A stretch of DNA of 64,000 nucleotides, from contig CM043965.1 in assembly GCA_014529385.2 (NCBI GenBank), positions 65,195,190 to 65,259,189 on the forward strand. The letters are read 5' to 3'. The notes under the pieces are model-generated. The model saw only the letters and a program-made list of their open reading frames with translations, was not told where the DNA came from and did not search any database. This DNA is from Adiantum capillus-veneris. Lineage: Eukaryota > Streptophyta > Polypodiopsida > Polypodiales > Pteridaceae. Shown here piece after piece: positions 1 to 9,933 of this stretch; the stretch's first letter is position 1; the number at the start of each line of letters is the position of its first letter. Both the position numbers and the translations under genes were made by a program.

Positions 1-1
1 A

Positions 2-2928
2 TTTTCGGGATACAACCAATTGTCCATTCATCCCTTGGATCAACATAAGACAACATTTGCTACAGAATGGGGGACATTTTCATATAGGGTTATGCCATTT
101 GGTCTAACCAATGCACCTGCAACCTTCCAGAGACTAATGTGTCACATCTTCAAAGAATTTCTCCGAGACTGCTTGGAGGTGTACGTAGATGACTTGTGCG
201 TTAATTCCAAAAAGAGAAGGGATCATCTACAACAATTGCGACAAGTGTTTGAGAAGTGTCGAATTTACAGGCTATGTATTAACCCGGAAAAGTGTGTCTT
301 CATGGTTAGACAGGGCAAGATATTAGGACATATCGTCTCGGAAAACGACATTTCTACGGACGAAGAGAAAATAGCGGCTATCGTAAACATGCCAAAGCCT
401 CAGAAAGCAAAAGATGTCCAGTCTTTTATGGGACACTGTGGCTGCTATTGCAGATTCATATTTCAGTTCACCATAATTTCCAGACCTCTTTATGCCTTGA
501 TAGTAGAATTCAACTGGACGCCAGAGTGTGATGAAGCTTTTGAAAAGCTTAAGTCGTCTTTGATAACAACACCCATTTTGAGAGCACCAGATTGGAGAAA
601 GATCTTCCATGTTCATGTAGATGCTTCAAACTTCGCTATTGGATGTGTCTTAACACAACCAGGAGAGCATAACATGGATTTTCCTATCTCATACGCTAGT
701 CGACAACTTATAAGTGCAGAACGTAACTATACGACTACGGGACGTGAAGGACTAGCAATGGTATATGCGGTTAAGAAATTCAGACACTATCTGTTGGCCA
801 ATAAGTTTGTTTTTTATACTGACCACCAAGCATTGTTATATCTGGTGAACAAACCTTGCCAAAGAGGATGAATAGTGCGATGGTTTCTTATACTGCTAGA
901 ATTTGACTTTACGGTAGTGGTAAAGAAGGGTGTGACTCATCAGAGAGCTGAACACCTTTCTAGATTGACCAATAAAGAACCAGCTACAGGAATTCAGGAT
1001 GATCTACTAGATGCATATCTGTTTAATATTGACATGGTACCAAGTTGGAGCAAAGATATTGTGCCATTGTTGACGTTGGGCAAGCTACAATTAACTTCGT
1101 CAATTGACGCAAATTTGGCTCAAGTAGAGAAATCCAGAAACTTTAGTATGCTGGCAGGCTGTTTGTATAAGCAAGGGCAAGACCAAATATTGCTTCTTTG
1201 CATAGACCCTAGTAGCGCAGAACCATATCTTGAGAGAGCTCACGTGGCAATTGGCAACATTCACCTCTCTCCAGAGCAGACATTGCGAAGTTTGGAAAGA
1301 ATGGGTGTCTATTGGCCCACAATGAGACAGGATACGTATAAAAGAGTGCGGGAGTGTACATACGGGTTAGGGAAGCAACCGATCGAGACAAACGCCATTA
1401 CCCTATTCCAAATCAACACTCTTGCACCTAATTGGGCTAAAACTATAGTGGAGTATCTGCAAAACAAAATGTTTCCAGAGCACATGACTAAACTTAGGCA
1501 AAGATATCTGCAAAAAAAAGCGAATGATTTTACTGTCATTGCCAACCAACTTTACCATCGTGGAAAAGATGGAACCCTGAGAATTTGTGTTCTAGAAAGC
1601 GAGTATGTTTCCGTGTTGGAGCACGCTCATTCAGGAGTCCTAGGTGGACATTTCTCAGCGGATGTAACGGCAAAAGCGATCATGAGAGCAGGTCTTTGGT
1701 GGCCAACATTATTTCAAGACGCAGCGATGTAAGTAAAGAGTTGTGACGAGTGTCAGAGAGCCAAGGTTCCTGTCTGCAGGGATGAGATGCCTCTCAGACC
1801 AATGATGGGAGCGAGAGCGTTTGCTAAGTGGGGAATAGACTTCGTAGGTCCTATTCATCCTGCAGCAATGCGTACACATGCAGAGTACATCATTGTCGCA
1901 ACAGGTTATGTTACCAAATGGGTAGAAGCCAAAGCAACGGTGAAGAATGATGCATACACCACCACGAAGTTTTTGTATGAAAATGTCTTCACAAGATACG
2001 GGTTGCCAATAGAGATAGTCAGCGATAGGGGTACACACTTCTTAAATGAAGTCATTGAGAACTTTCTTAGCGAGTTCATGGTGATACATAAGAAGTCAGC
2101 TCCCTATCATCCCCAAGCGAATGGTCAACAGAAAGCACGAACAAAATTCTGTGTACAGTGCTCAAGAAGATTGTCAGTGACACAAAGACAGATTGGGAAA
2201 TGAAACTGCCATCTGTTCTGTGGGCTTACAGGGTTTCTTATAAAACGGCAATTGGTACGACTCCCTTCAACATGGTTTTTGGGTTGGATGCCATACTGCC
2301 AATGGAGTTCCTAATGCCAACCCTACGTGTCGCAAAAGAACTAGAATGGACAGGACATGAGTTGTCAGAACGAATAGAAGAGCTAGAAAAGCTTGATGAG
2401 ACTAGACTGAAAGCAGTCACAGGAATGTACGCTTTGAAGCGAAGACAGAAGCAATTTCACGATGATCATATCATCACAAGGTGGTTCAAGCTAGGTGATC
2501 TGGTGTTAGTATACACTTTGAAGGAGTTTGCCAAGAAGTTCACCAAGCGCAGACGAGGTCCTTACGTGATTAGTCAATTGTCTTCAGGAGGTGCAGTCAG
2601 GCTTTCAACTCTAGATGGAGAGCAGATGCCGAATTGGATCAGTGGCTGTTGTATAAAGAAGTATCATATGCCGCTGACCAACGAGCAACTAGCTAAGTTG
2701 CACAAAGCAAAGTGGAGACAGGAGAAGAAGCGTCTTACGATTGAGTTAGCTCAAGAGGAGGCAAAAATTCGGGCTCAAAAACGCCAACAAGCAATTCCAC
2801 TCAAGGAAGGTGTAGGAAAGCGTTACAAGATAGAGTTCATAGATGATTCGCTAGTAGATGCACCTCTGCCTTTCATTGAAGTCACAGTAAATAATCAATT
2901 GCAAACACATGCATTCATAGATACATGA
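2..2928 (+). pseudogene. pol: Ty3/gypsy pol (RT, RNase H, zinc finger, integrase), 5' end outside window
   Basis: The window opens inside the reverse transcriptase of a gypsy retrotransposon, which copies element RNA into DNA in cytoplasmic particles; the integrase then inserts it. Visible in order: RT palm with FGLTNAPATF and the catalytic YVDD (about base 185); RNase H with VDAS and FYTDH; two successive H2C2-like zinc modules (about 1225-1360 and 1610-1760); integrase core with GIDFVGP and SDRG; and the catalytic Glu inside ESTNK, which lies in another frame. Breaks: TGA at 869-871, TAA at 1730-1732, a frameshift near 2115-2155, then an open frame from 2158 to a TGA at 2926-2928. The first stop sits where relatives have Arg before the RNase H end, consistent with CGA to TGA. 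No chromodomain is obvious. Non-functional as it stands. Confidence 0.93.
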
Positions 2929-3906
2929 GTAGATGGTAATACCATTTCATATGAATTGTATGGGTGTTTGAATGACATGTTTGTATGTCCTACGGTGTTA
3001 CAATTTCAGGATTATTCAGGACATAGGTCCACTGCATTAGGTGCTTGCGATTTGATGATAAATGTTGGTGAACTAACCTGTGGGGATGAGTTCTTTGTCA
3101 CCCAACCTAAGTTGTAGGACGTGCCTATCATTTTGGGAAGGACATGGCAAGAGAAATACGACTGTTGCTTCAATTGGGGGGAAAGGTCAGTACACTGCAA
3201 GGTAGATGGACAACACAAGTGGGTGGATCTGGTGACTCCAACTCAATTCTATGGTCCACAAGTGCTGCCATTACCAGAAGCACAGGCAAAAGAGGCATCG
3301 GATTCATCACAAGACTCCACAAAGGAAAAAAAAACTACACCAGCAACAGGGACTAACAAGCAAAGCACAACTCACACTGATAAACAAGAAAAAGAACTAC
3401 TAGAAAGAGTCGCGGCAAAAAAGAAGTGGATATGGGTAAAGAAATCTAGCAAAAGTGCCAAATCCACGACTCACACGACTCCCAATCAAGCAAAGACTGA
3501 GAAAGAAAAGCAGACAATCAAGAAGCCAAGGACAGCCGCGGGAAAAGAGCAATGGATTTAGAAAAGAAAAGATGATAAATCAAAATCCATGACTCACACG
3601 GCTATGCAGAAACAAGCAAAGACAAATGCCAACAATACCAAACCCAAAGAGCAAGCAAAGTCTACAAACACACGAACTCATAGTGGTACACAGGTTTGGA
3701 TAAAAAAGGATGAAGTGCAAAGCTTGACAAAGCAGGAAACAACAAAAAAGCTGACACAAAGAACACACGAAGAATACCCATAGGGGAAACACCAGATGAA
3801 GTGGGTTCCCAAGAGTCTAATTCATCCGGCTTATAATGGTATGAGTTGGGTTCCCAAAACGCTAATGTCGCAAAAGCCATCAAAGACAACACACAACAGT
3901 TCTTAA
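2850..3906 (+). pseudogene. Retropepsin-like domain and Trp/Lys repeat tail downstream of integrase
   Basis: The integrase frame continues through the stop at 2926 into a domain resembling an aspartic protease: FIDT followed by the stop exactly where the Gly of a D-T-G catalytic triad would be, then the flap-side strand ending in VPIILGRTW (about 3121-3147), like the ILGRP motif of retropepsins. A second stop (TAG, 3116) just precedes it. Then comes a Lys/Thr/Gln-rich region with repeated W-[I/V]-x-K motifs (WIWVKK, VWIKK, KWVPK, SWVPK), interrupted by TAG at 3559 and 3781 and TAA at 3904. Gypsy elements normally encode protease before RT, so this position is odd. The domain call is by motif only; function as a protease is unproven. 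Confidence 0.6.
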
Positions 3907-3944
3907 GGAGTAAAGCAAGACACGCATAACTAAAGAAACCCAAG

Positions 3945-4273
3945 ATGCATAGCAAGATATGGGTGAAGAAAGTGAGTTCTGTTCTCATACGAAACACAGC
4001 AACGGTAGACGTGGCGATTCCAAGCAAAAAGTCGATTTGTTATCAAGCTATGGAATTGCAACGTAAGCTATTCAGATGGAGCTCAATGTTACTGCCAACA
4101 AAGTCATGGTTACATATGGTTCGTCACCAACAAGGATATGTGAAGTTGCCATCACAACCCTGGCAAGAGAGAGTTCGGAAGAAGCAAGGATATCAACGTA
4201 TCCCTATGACACCATGAACTTCAAGGTCATTCTAGTGACAAAGCACCAAAGACATCTCCTACATTGTACATAA
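3945..4273 (+). pseudogene. C-terminal remnant of the same gypsy tail ORF
   Basis: Two overlapping frames (3945-4217 and 4076-4273) continue the preceding ORF after a frameshift. The first starts with another W-V-K-K motif (KIWVKK). The second reads as a small beta-rich segment that I do not recognise. It ends about 200 bp before a polypurine stretch, so it is probably the last coding part of the element. Confidence 0.4.
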
Positions 4274-4474
4274 TCAATTAGAATAGGATGGGATAGAGCT
4301 TCGCCATCAGCAGCCCATGGAAACATCATCCATGACCTATTCTTGCACAGCATATGGTTTAACATGCATGATCTGTGTACGCATACATAGGGTCACTCAA
4401 GACCTTGCATAGACACAAGCTTCGTACCTGACACACTCCTACAAGAACCACGTCGTCGCACGTAGTGCTTCGAT

Positions 4475-5311
4475 TAAGTGGAGGGGAGTCACGAGTGCTG
4501 GACAGGTCAACCGTGAGGAGAATTGTTTTTCAATTTTTGAAATCTAATGTCTCGAGCACACACTGGGCTTCGTGTGATGTCACGCGGCATGTGTTTATGG
4601 TTGTTTTCTTGAAATTTTTTGCCTTTTTTGAGCCAAAACGAGCCCAAAATGCACTTTCCAGGCACTAAGTAGGAGAATTCAGAGCTCAAAAGGAGTCCAA
4701 AAGGTGTTATCATGGAAAAAGTTGAGCGACTGTGCTAAAGTGTGTTGATGAGCTTTATTCGTGTTTTTTCTGGTCAATTTGGCATTTTTCTTTAATTTTC
4801 CTTATTTTTCTTCAATTTCTTTTGAAAAATCCATAAAATTTGCTGGAAGCTCCAAATCAGAAACGGACTTCAAACGCCGAATGTACAAGTGAAGAGGTTT
4901 CTAAGGAGTGGTCAAATGACAGAATCGAAAAAGAACGCCCGAATGGCCACTTAACGGCAAGAGCTTGAAGATGTCAAAGACTAGAGAAGAGCGTCGTCAA
5001 GCAAAGCATGTGATGTATACAATTGATTTTGCATGTCACGGAATATGCTACACAATGGTATGCTCAGAATCAAGTGTCAAGGTAAGTCACGGAAACCTGT
5101 GGGTATATAGGCCATTTGGGGACCTCATTTGGTCATTGCACTAGTGAGAGAGCTAGAGAGAGCTTTTCTGTGCGCGCAGTCACCGGCCTAGTAGAGCTCG
5201 ATCACACCACCCTTTGCAGCAAGAGTGCACATGAGTGCTCACCATACATTACATAGTGCACTCACTCACCCACGCAGCTCAGATCCACACACCGACGGCT
5301 AGCACGACACT
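4475..5311 (+). promoter_or_regulatory. Probable LTR of the gypsy element, with polypurine tract and TATA box
   Basis: AAGTGGAGGGGAGTC (4475-4489) looks like the polypurine tract that primes plus-strand synthesis just before a 3' LTR. About 600 bp later is a TATA-like GTATATAG (5103-5110), and a gag-like reading frame starts at 5312. There is no second copy in the window, so neither LTR edge is fixed; a start at about 4496 (TGCTGGACAGG) is possible. I could not identify a convincing primer-binding site before 5312. The segment 4274-4474 holds no feature I recognise. Confidence 0.45.
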
Positions 5312-6495
5312 ATGGCGTCGGGATCCCACCGCCCCGATACACGCGGTGCAGGTCATGTTCCGCAGCAGGGAACAATGGAAGCAGGATCCAGTCAAGCGCC
5401 GGCAACACAAGTCGAAGATATAGTGCCATAGTTTGAAGTGATCGCACAACACGCTGTGATCAAATGTTTCATCAGTCGCGAGAGCTTGGAAGCTGCGAAG
5501 ACAGTCGTGCTGAAGACAAAGTATCAGACTCCAGCAGGCAACAACCTGACAATCATGTCAGTGCCGCACTCTTTCCGGAATTTACAGAGAATGTCCGAAG
5601 TGTGGAAAGTGATGCAAATGATTAGAATTTGCAAGATGTGGTGGCGGTCGACGCACGAAGGTGCTACGAGCTTATGACATCCCTCAAGGAAGACGGCACC
5701 GCATCAATCACCTCAAACAAAGGGAAGCTTCTCCAAATCCAAATCACATCTGACGTGATTAGAGAAGCCCTAGAAATCAAGACTGGAAGATTCAACATAG
5801 CTAAGCTGCGGACAACTCACAGCATGAAGAGTTCCACATTTCTGCAGACTGATGGGCAGAAAACTTTCTATGATATACTTAACGATCAGATAATCTTACC
5901 CATGCAAATTTTACATCAGATGTTCAGCATCATCAAACCACAGAAATATACACATCCAAAAGTGGGACTCACCTATTGGCTAACCACAGCAATGAGCCAT
6001 CCACAACCACTGAGATCCAATCTGCCGGAGAAGATCTTAATGGATATCAAGAGAGCGGCAAAGACGCAAACAGTACAGAAGAAGGGTTATTTGGGAGCTG
6101 GGATAATGCTTACATGAGTAGTCTACCAAGCTCTTGGCATGAAGGAAGACATGAAGCTGCAGGCCTTAGATAACGCAACCCTAATTCACATGGCGAGGCG
6201 TTTGTCTTCTGTCAGGCCAAGTAGAGGAAGAAGAGTTTGAGGATGAAGAAGCCACTGCCACAACCACAGCTTCAGTCCAGAAACCAACAGAAAGGGAAGA
6301 AGAAGAAGCTACAGTACAACCTGAGCGCCGCACAAAGAGGAGACACGATCCGAGACAAGAGCAACAAAGGGTAATAGAGGAGATTAGTCGTCAAACCGAA
6401 TCTCAACCCAAGAGGCAAAGGAAAGTTGCTCCCCACAGACAAGAGCATGAAGAGAAACTACATCATTGGACTCGCATGAGTAGATTGCGATGAAG
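5312..6495 (+). pseudogene. Gag-like retrotransposon ORF
   Basis: An ATG at 5312 opens a short frame stopping at 5431; the frame is then carried on by 5438-5677 and 5629-6117, ending in a Glu/Arg-rich tail to about 6495. The central part (LKEDGTASITSN, ILNDQIILPMQIL, PKVGLTYWLTTAM) resembles the alpha-helical ORF1 or gag of large plant gypsy elements by general pattern, not by a diagnostic motif. The end is strongly acidic then basic (EEEEFEDEE, KRQRK). At least one stop and two frame changes make it non-coding. Lying straight after a probable LTR, it could be the gag of a tandem copy of the element to its left. Confidence 0.5.
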
Positions 6496-6547
6496 ATTAG
6501 CTGAAGAACAAGTGTTAACTTGGGGGCTACAAAGAGAAAGGGACTTG

Positions 6548-6760
6548 GACCAAAAATTTATGGAGTAAGAGGAGGGTGGTATGGGGGGGACTATGACCAA
6601 AATTTATGGAGTAAGAGGAGGGTTGTATGGGGGGAACTATGAAAAAAATTAGTATGGGGGGAACTATGACAAAAAAAATTAATGGGGAAAAAAAAGCAGG
6701 GTAGCAGTATGGGTAGGGGTAAGGGTGGGGGGGTGGGGGGGGGGGGGGGGGCATGATAGT
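6548..6760 (-). repeat. PLE 3'-side tandem repeats and long G-run
   Basis: On the plus strand, two copies of a 47-bp unit (GACCAAAATTTATGGAGTAAG..., starting at 6548 and 6595) are followed by two shorter TATGGGGGGAACTATGA repeats and a G-rich run at about 6722-6752. They lie just past the thumb-coding region on the minus strand, where a PLE 3' UTR would be. They could be 3'-terminal recognition sequence or later slippage. Confidence 0.6.
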
Positions 6761-6785
6761 TTTAAGGAATAGAGGGGAGGTAAGG

Positions 6786-9062
6786 GAAAGGGGGAGTGGG
6801 GTTCCTTTTTGAGAGAAGATTGCCCAGATTAGGTGCATTAAGTCAACAAATGAGCGGTTTGGAAATAGGGGGGAGTTCAGAGTTATTTACAAGAAGCTTA
6901 GAAAGAGGTTGGTTAATGGAGCGGGCTAGGTTGAGTTTGCGGGTGAAGGGTGAAAAGGGGATTTTGACAATGGAAGGGGGGGCATTCTTGTGGTTATCCT
7001 TAAGAAGGAGAGAGGGCCTCGATGCATAGGTTACATAAAGAAAACATGCTTTCAAAAAAGGCGCCGGGTATCCTTTGGCCCTCAGCCGATGGAATATAAG
7101 GTTGCGAATGGAAATAAAGCCCTTAAGCGAGTTCTCCTTAATGATATACCTCTTGAGCTCTGAAAAGATTAAGGCAATTTTCTAGTGGGTGGGGTGCCAA
7201 GATTGCCACGGGATGTAGTTGTAAGAGTTAAGAGGTTTTTGGTGTCAATGCGTGTCTAAAATCCCCTTCGAGGAAAAGGAGGGCCCTTTAAAAAAGTGTA
7301 TGTATAAGATAAAAGCTTCCTGCGAGGAGATGAAGGGAGTGATCTTTATATGCTCTTGGAGAGGATGTCCATACTAAAGGAGGTGTTTTTCTAGGATGGC
7401 GGGGGTCCGTCCCACACCCCAAAAGCGTCGTCTATGAACCTCTTAAAGTATAGGAGAGAAGGGGAAGAGACAAGTTTCCCGCCATCTTGCAAAGAGCAAA
7501 GGAAAAGACATGCGTACAACACTGCAAAATTAGACCCCATAGCGGTTCCTTTGACCTGATGCCAGAATTTTCCTTTAAAAGAGATGTAGTGATGGTTGAG
7601 AATGAGAGAGGCAAGGGAAAGAATGAAGTGGACTTTGGGATAGGGAAAGAAACCTAAGATAGAGCTTTTCAGAGCGTTAAGCCCCTCCTGGATAGGAATG
7701 CTAGGGTACAAGGATTCAACATCAAAGGTAAAGAGAGTGACATGGGGGGAGAAGGGGATAGAGGCGAAGTCTAAGATGAGAGAATGAGAGTCCTTGAGGT
7801 GTTGCTTTTTAGCTAAGAGAATGGGGCAGAGTTGCACATGTAACCACTTTGAGGCATTTTCTAGGATATACCCCTTGTAGGAACAAATGGGGTGGCCTAC
7901 AAGGACAGGTTTATGAATTTTAGGTAGAAGGAAAAAGGGACAAGGCTGGTAGGGGCATGAGAAGAAGAGAGGATGAATGCTCTCTCTTTGGAAGGTAGGA
8001 GATGAAAGTTTGTAACAATGGCAAAAGGAGTGGATTGCACAAAATGCAAAGGAGGGGTAGCAATGGGAGAGTAGGTGAGAGGGTCTAAGAGATGGCGTAG
8101 TGCCTCTTTAGTGTACCAAGATTGTGAGAGAATGACGGGGCCAAGGTTTTTGTCGCCCGGTTTAATTAAAATTTTATGATCATTTTTTAGAGAAGAGATG
8201 GCGTTCAACAAGAGGGTTTTGGGTAGGAAATGATTAAGGAGGGGTTTTAAACGAGAGAAAGTATAATCAAAGGCAAGCCTCAAGGTTGTGGAGTGAGAGG
8301 GAGGGTTCCAACAGGGGTTAGGGAGAGAAAAGAAAGGAGAGAGAGGGAGCGCTTCTTTGAATTTTTTTTTGAGTTGTAAGCTTCTTTCGAGGTTGGAGTA
8401 TGCCCCGAAGATAGAACAAGAAGGTGGAGGAGGGGAGGGGGGAATGTAATTGAGTCCTATGCCTAAAACTCTACGCTCCAAGGACGAGATAGAGCGATTG
8501 GCTAGGTTGTGAAAGGAGAGGTTAGTAATGTTATGCTTTAAGGTAAAAAGTGTTTGCTTACCCAAGGCTAAGATTTTGTAGAGACGGGGGTTGGTGAGGG
8601 GGAGCCAATATTTAGACCTTTTTCTATAATTATGGCAAGAGAGGGGGAGAAAAGAGGAGTTACATGGAGGAGGGTTCCAAAGATAAGGATAGAGAGGGGT
8701 ATGGGAGAAGAGCAAGTGGACTGACGAGGAAGGGTGCTCAAGGCCTATTTCTTCCTCCTCCATTGCAAGTTTTTTGACCCTCTAGGTTTACAAGGGAGGC
8801 TATGCTTTGGGTGGGGATGTGGAGGGTGAGGGAAAGGGGTGGAAGAGGAATAAGGGCCCAAGGGATAGTTAGGTGTTTTCAAAAGGGGAGGGATATAGGT
8901 GGGGTTGGGAGAGGGGGGAGGAGAAAAAAGGGGTTTCTTGGAGGAGGAGCTCAATGGTGGTTTACAAGGGGCGTAGGGGGAAGGGAGGATTCCCGGGGAG
9001 GAGGGTTTAGGTTTTTTAAAGGGTTGATGAAAACCACCCTCTTCATGAGAGGCTCTTGCCAA
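6786..9062 (-). pseudogene. Penelope-like reverse transcriptase
   Basis: Read on the minus strand in four frames. 9062-8745 is a Pro/Ser-rich N-terminus. 8763-7897 holds the PLE-specific region: a segment like NLSxxPLxxxExxLLxxGLxFIP (here NLANRSISSLERRVLGIGL) and DKNLGPVIL. 7837-7391 holds the palm: FDVESLYPSIPIQEGL, the diagnostic KGTAMG, and FKRFIDDAFGVW with the catalytic DD. 7055-6786 looks like the PLE thumb (KPLI, then NAPNLGNLLSKR). The frame breaks around 7890, 7390 and 6843 show that it is inactive. The GTAMG motif and RYIDD-like box separate it from LINE, LTR and group II RTs. Confidence 0.85.
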
Positions 9063-9085
9063 AGGGAGGATTTTTTTATTATGGA

Positions 9086-9651
9086 CTACACGATGGGAGT
9101 TTTTAGGGTTAGAAGGCCTCTTCCTTTTGGTGAGAGAAGGTTCTTCATTTGAGTGGTCACCTCATGATGCACCAATTCACCAATTGTTTCTTCCTTGGGG
9201 AGGGATTCCGCTTCCTCCAAAATGGTAGCTTGAGCCCTCTTCCTTGCATTATGGGACGCTGTGTTCATTGAAGAGGCCGAGTGGGTTTGGAGGATTGTAT
9301 TTTGAAGTTGAGCATCAAACTCATGTAGTGAGGAAAGCTTTCAAGCGAGGAGTTGATTGGCCCAAGTCGAGGGTTGGACTCTTGGAAAAGAGATGGAGGC
9401 AAGCTTCTTGGTGAGGTCAAGAAGCCTCTCTTCAACTATGTCACGGTAAGAGTCAAAGCTTTTTGAAGGTTGGTGACAAGAATACCTTGGGCGTGAATGT
9501 AGGCTTGGGTGCAATCCAATTGGAATTGGATGCTAAGAGCTTCTATTTTGGCACTCAAAAGCACTTGCCCTTGAGAGTCCTCTAGGGAGAGGCGGGTAGG
9601 CTTCATACAAAGACTAAGGGGGGCTTTTTGTTTGGTGAGAAGATTTTGCAA
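9086..9651 (-). other. Short minus-strand ORFs upstream of the PLE RT
   Basis: Two small frames (9268-9086 and 9651-9436) precede the PLE reading frames on the same strand. They are Glu/Lys/Gln-rich and could form a helical N-terminal extension of the PLE protein (for example EEAESLPKEETIGELV). I recognise no domain. They may be part of one longer decayed ORF, but no intact frame joins them. Confidence 0.3.
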
Positions 9652-9933
9652 ATGAGTGAGGTGCGAAGAGGCTTTGTGGAGCTTATGCTATTGCCCGCAA
9701 GCTTTCTTCCTAGCTATACCTGACTCAATTTGGAGTTGTCAATCAAAAGTTAGAGCACTTTTAGTGAACTGCACTTGAAACATCACTCAAAATAGTCTTA
9801 GGACCAGAACACAGGAACTTTGGCTTGTATCTTGGTCTCTAGAAGGTATTTTTAGCTCAAACTTGAGATTTGGGATATACTCAAGTACGTCTATAAGATC
9901 ACCAAGTCAGATACCCCCACTATGCTGAGAGGT

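Larger units (their letters stand above)
6530..9690 (-). mobile_element. Penelope-like retroelement (PLE), apparently without GIY-YIG endonuclease
   Basis: A minus-strand element whose RT is clearly of the Penelope type. It includes proline-rich N-terminal ORFs, the RT core and a thumb remnant, followed on the minus strand by a T/C-rich 3' region. No GIY-YIG endonuclease or CCHH finger is seen after the thumb; the reading runs into poly-proline from a G-run. PLEs are primed at chromosome ends or nicks, and endonuclease-lacking types are known at telomeres in several eukaryotes. Edges are approximate and I found no flanking duplication. Confidence 0.8.

Noticed and set aside
323-616. Minus-strand 97-codon frame
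   Set aside because: Shadow of the gypsy RT/RNase H frame on the plus strand.
7391-9062. Group II intron or LINE reverse transcriptase
   Set aside because: GTAMG, the DKNLG segment and the RFIDD context are Penelope-type; no maturase or apurinic endonuclease is present.
9100-9115. Telomere repeat (TTTAGGG) next to the PLE
   Set aside because: There is only a single TTTAGGGTT-like occurrence and no tandem array.
8802-9152. Plus-strand Gly/Arg-rich frame
   Set aside because: Antisense of the proline-rich PLE N-terminus.
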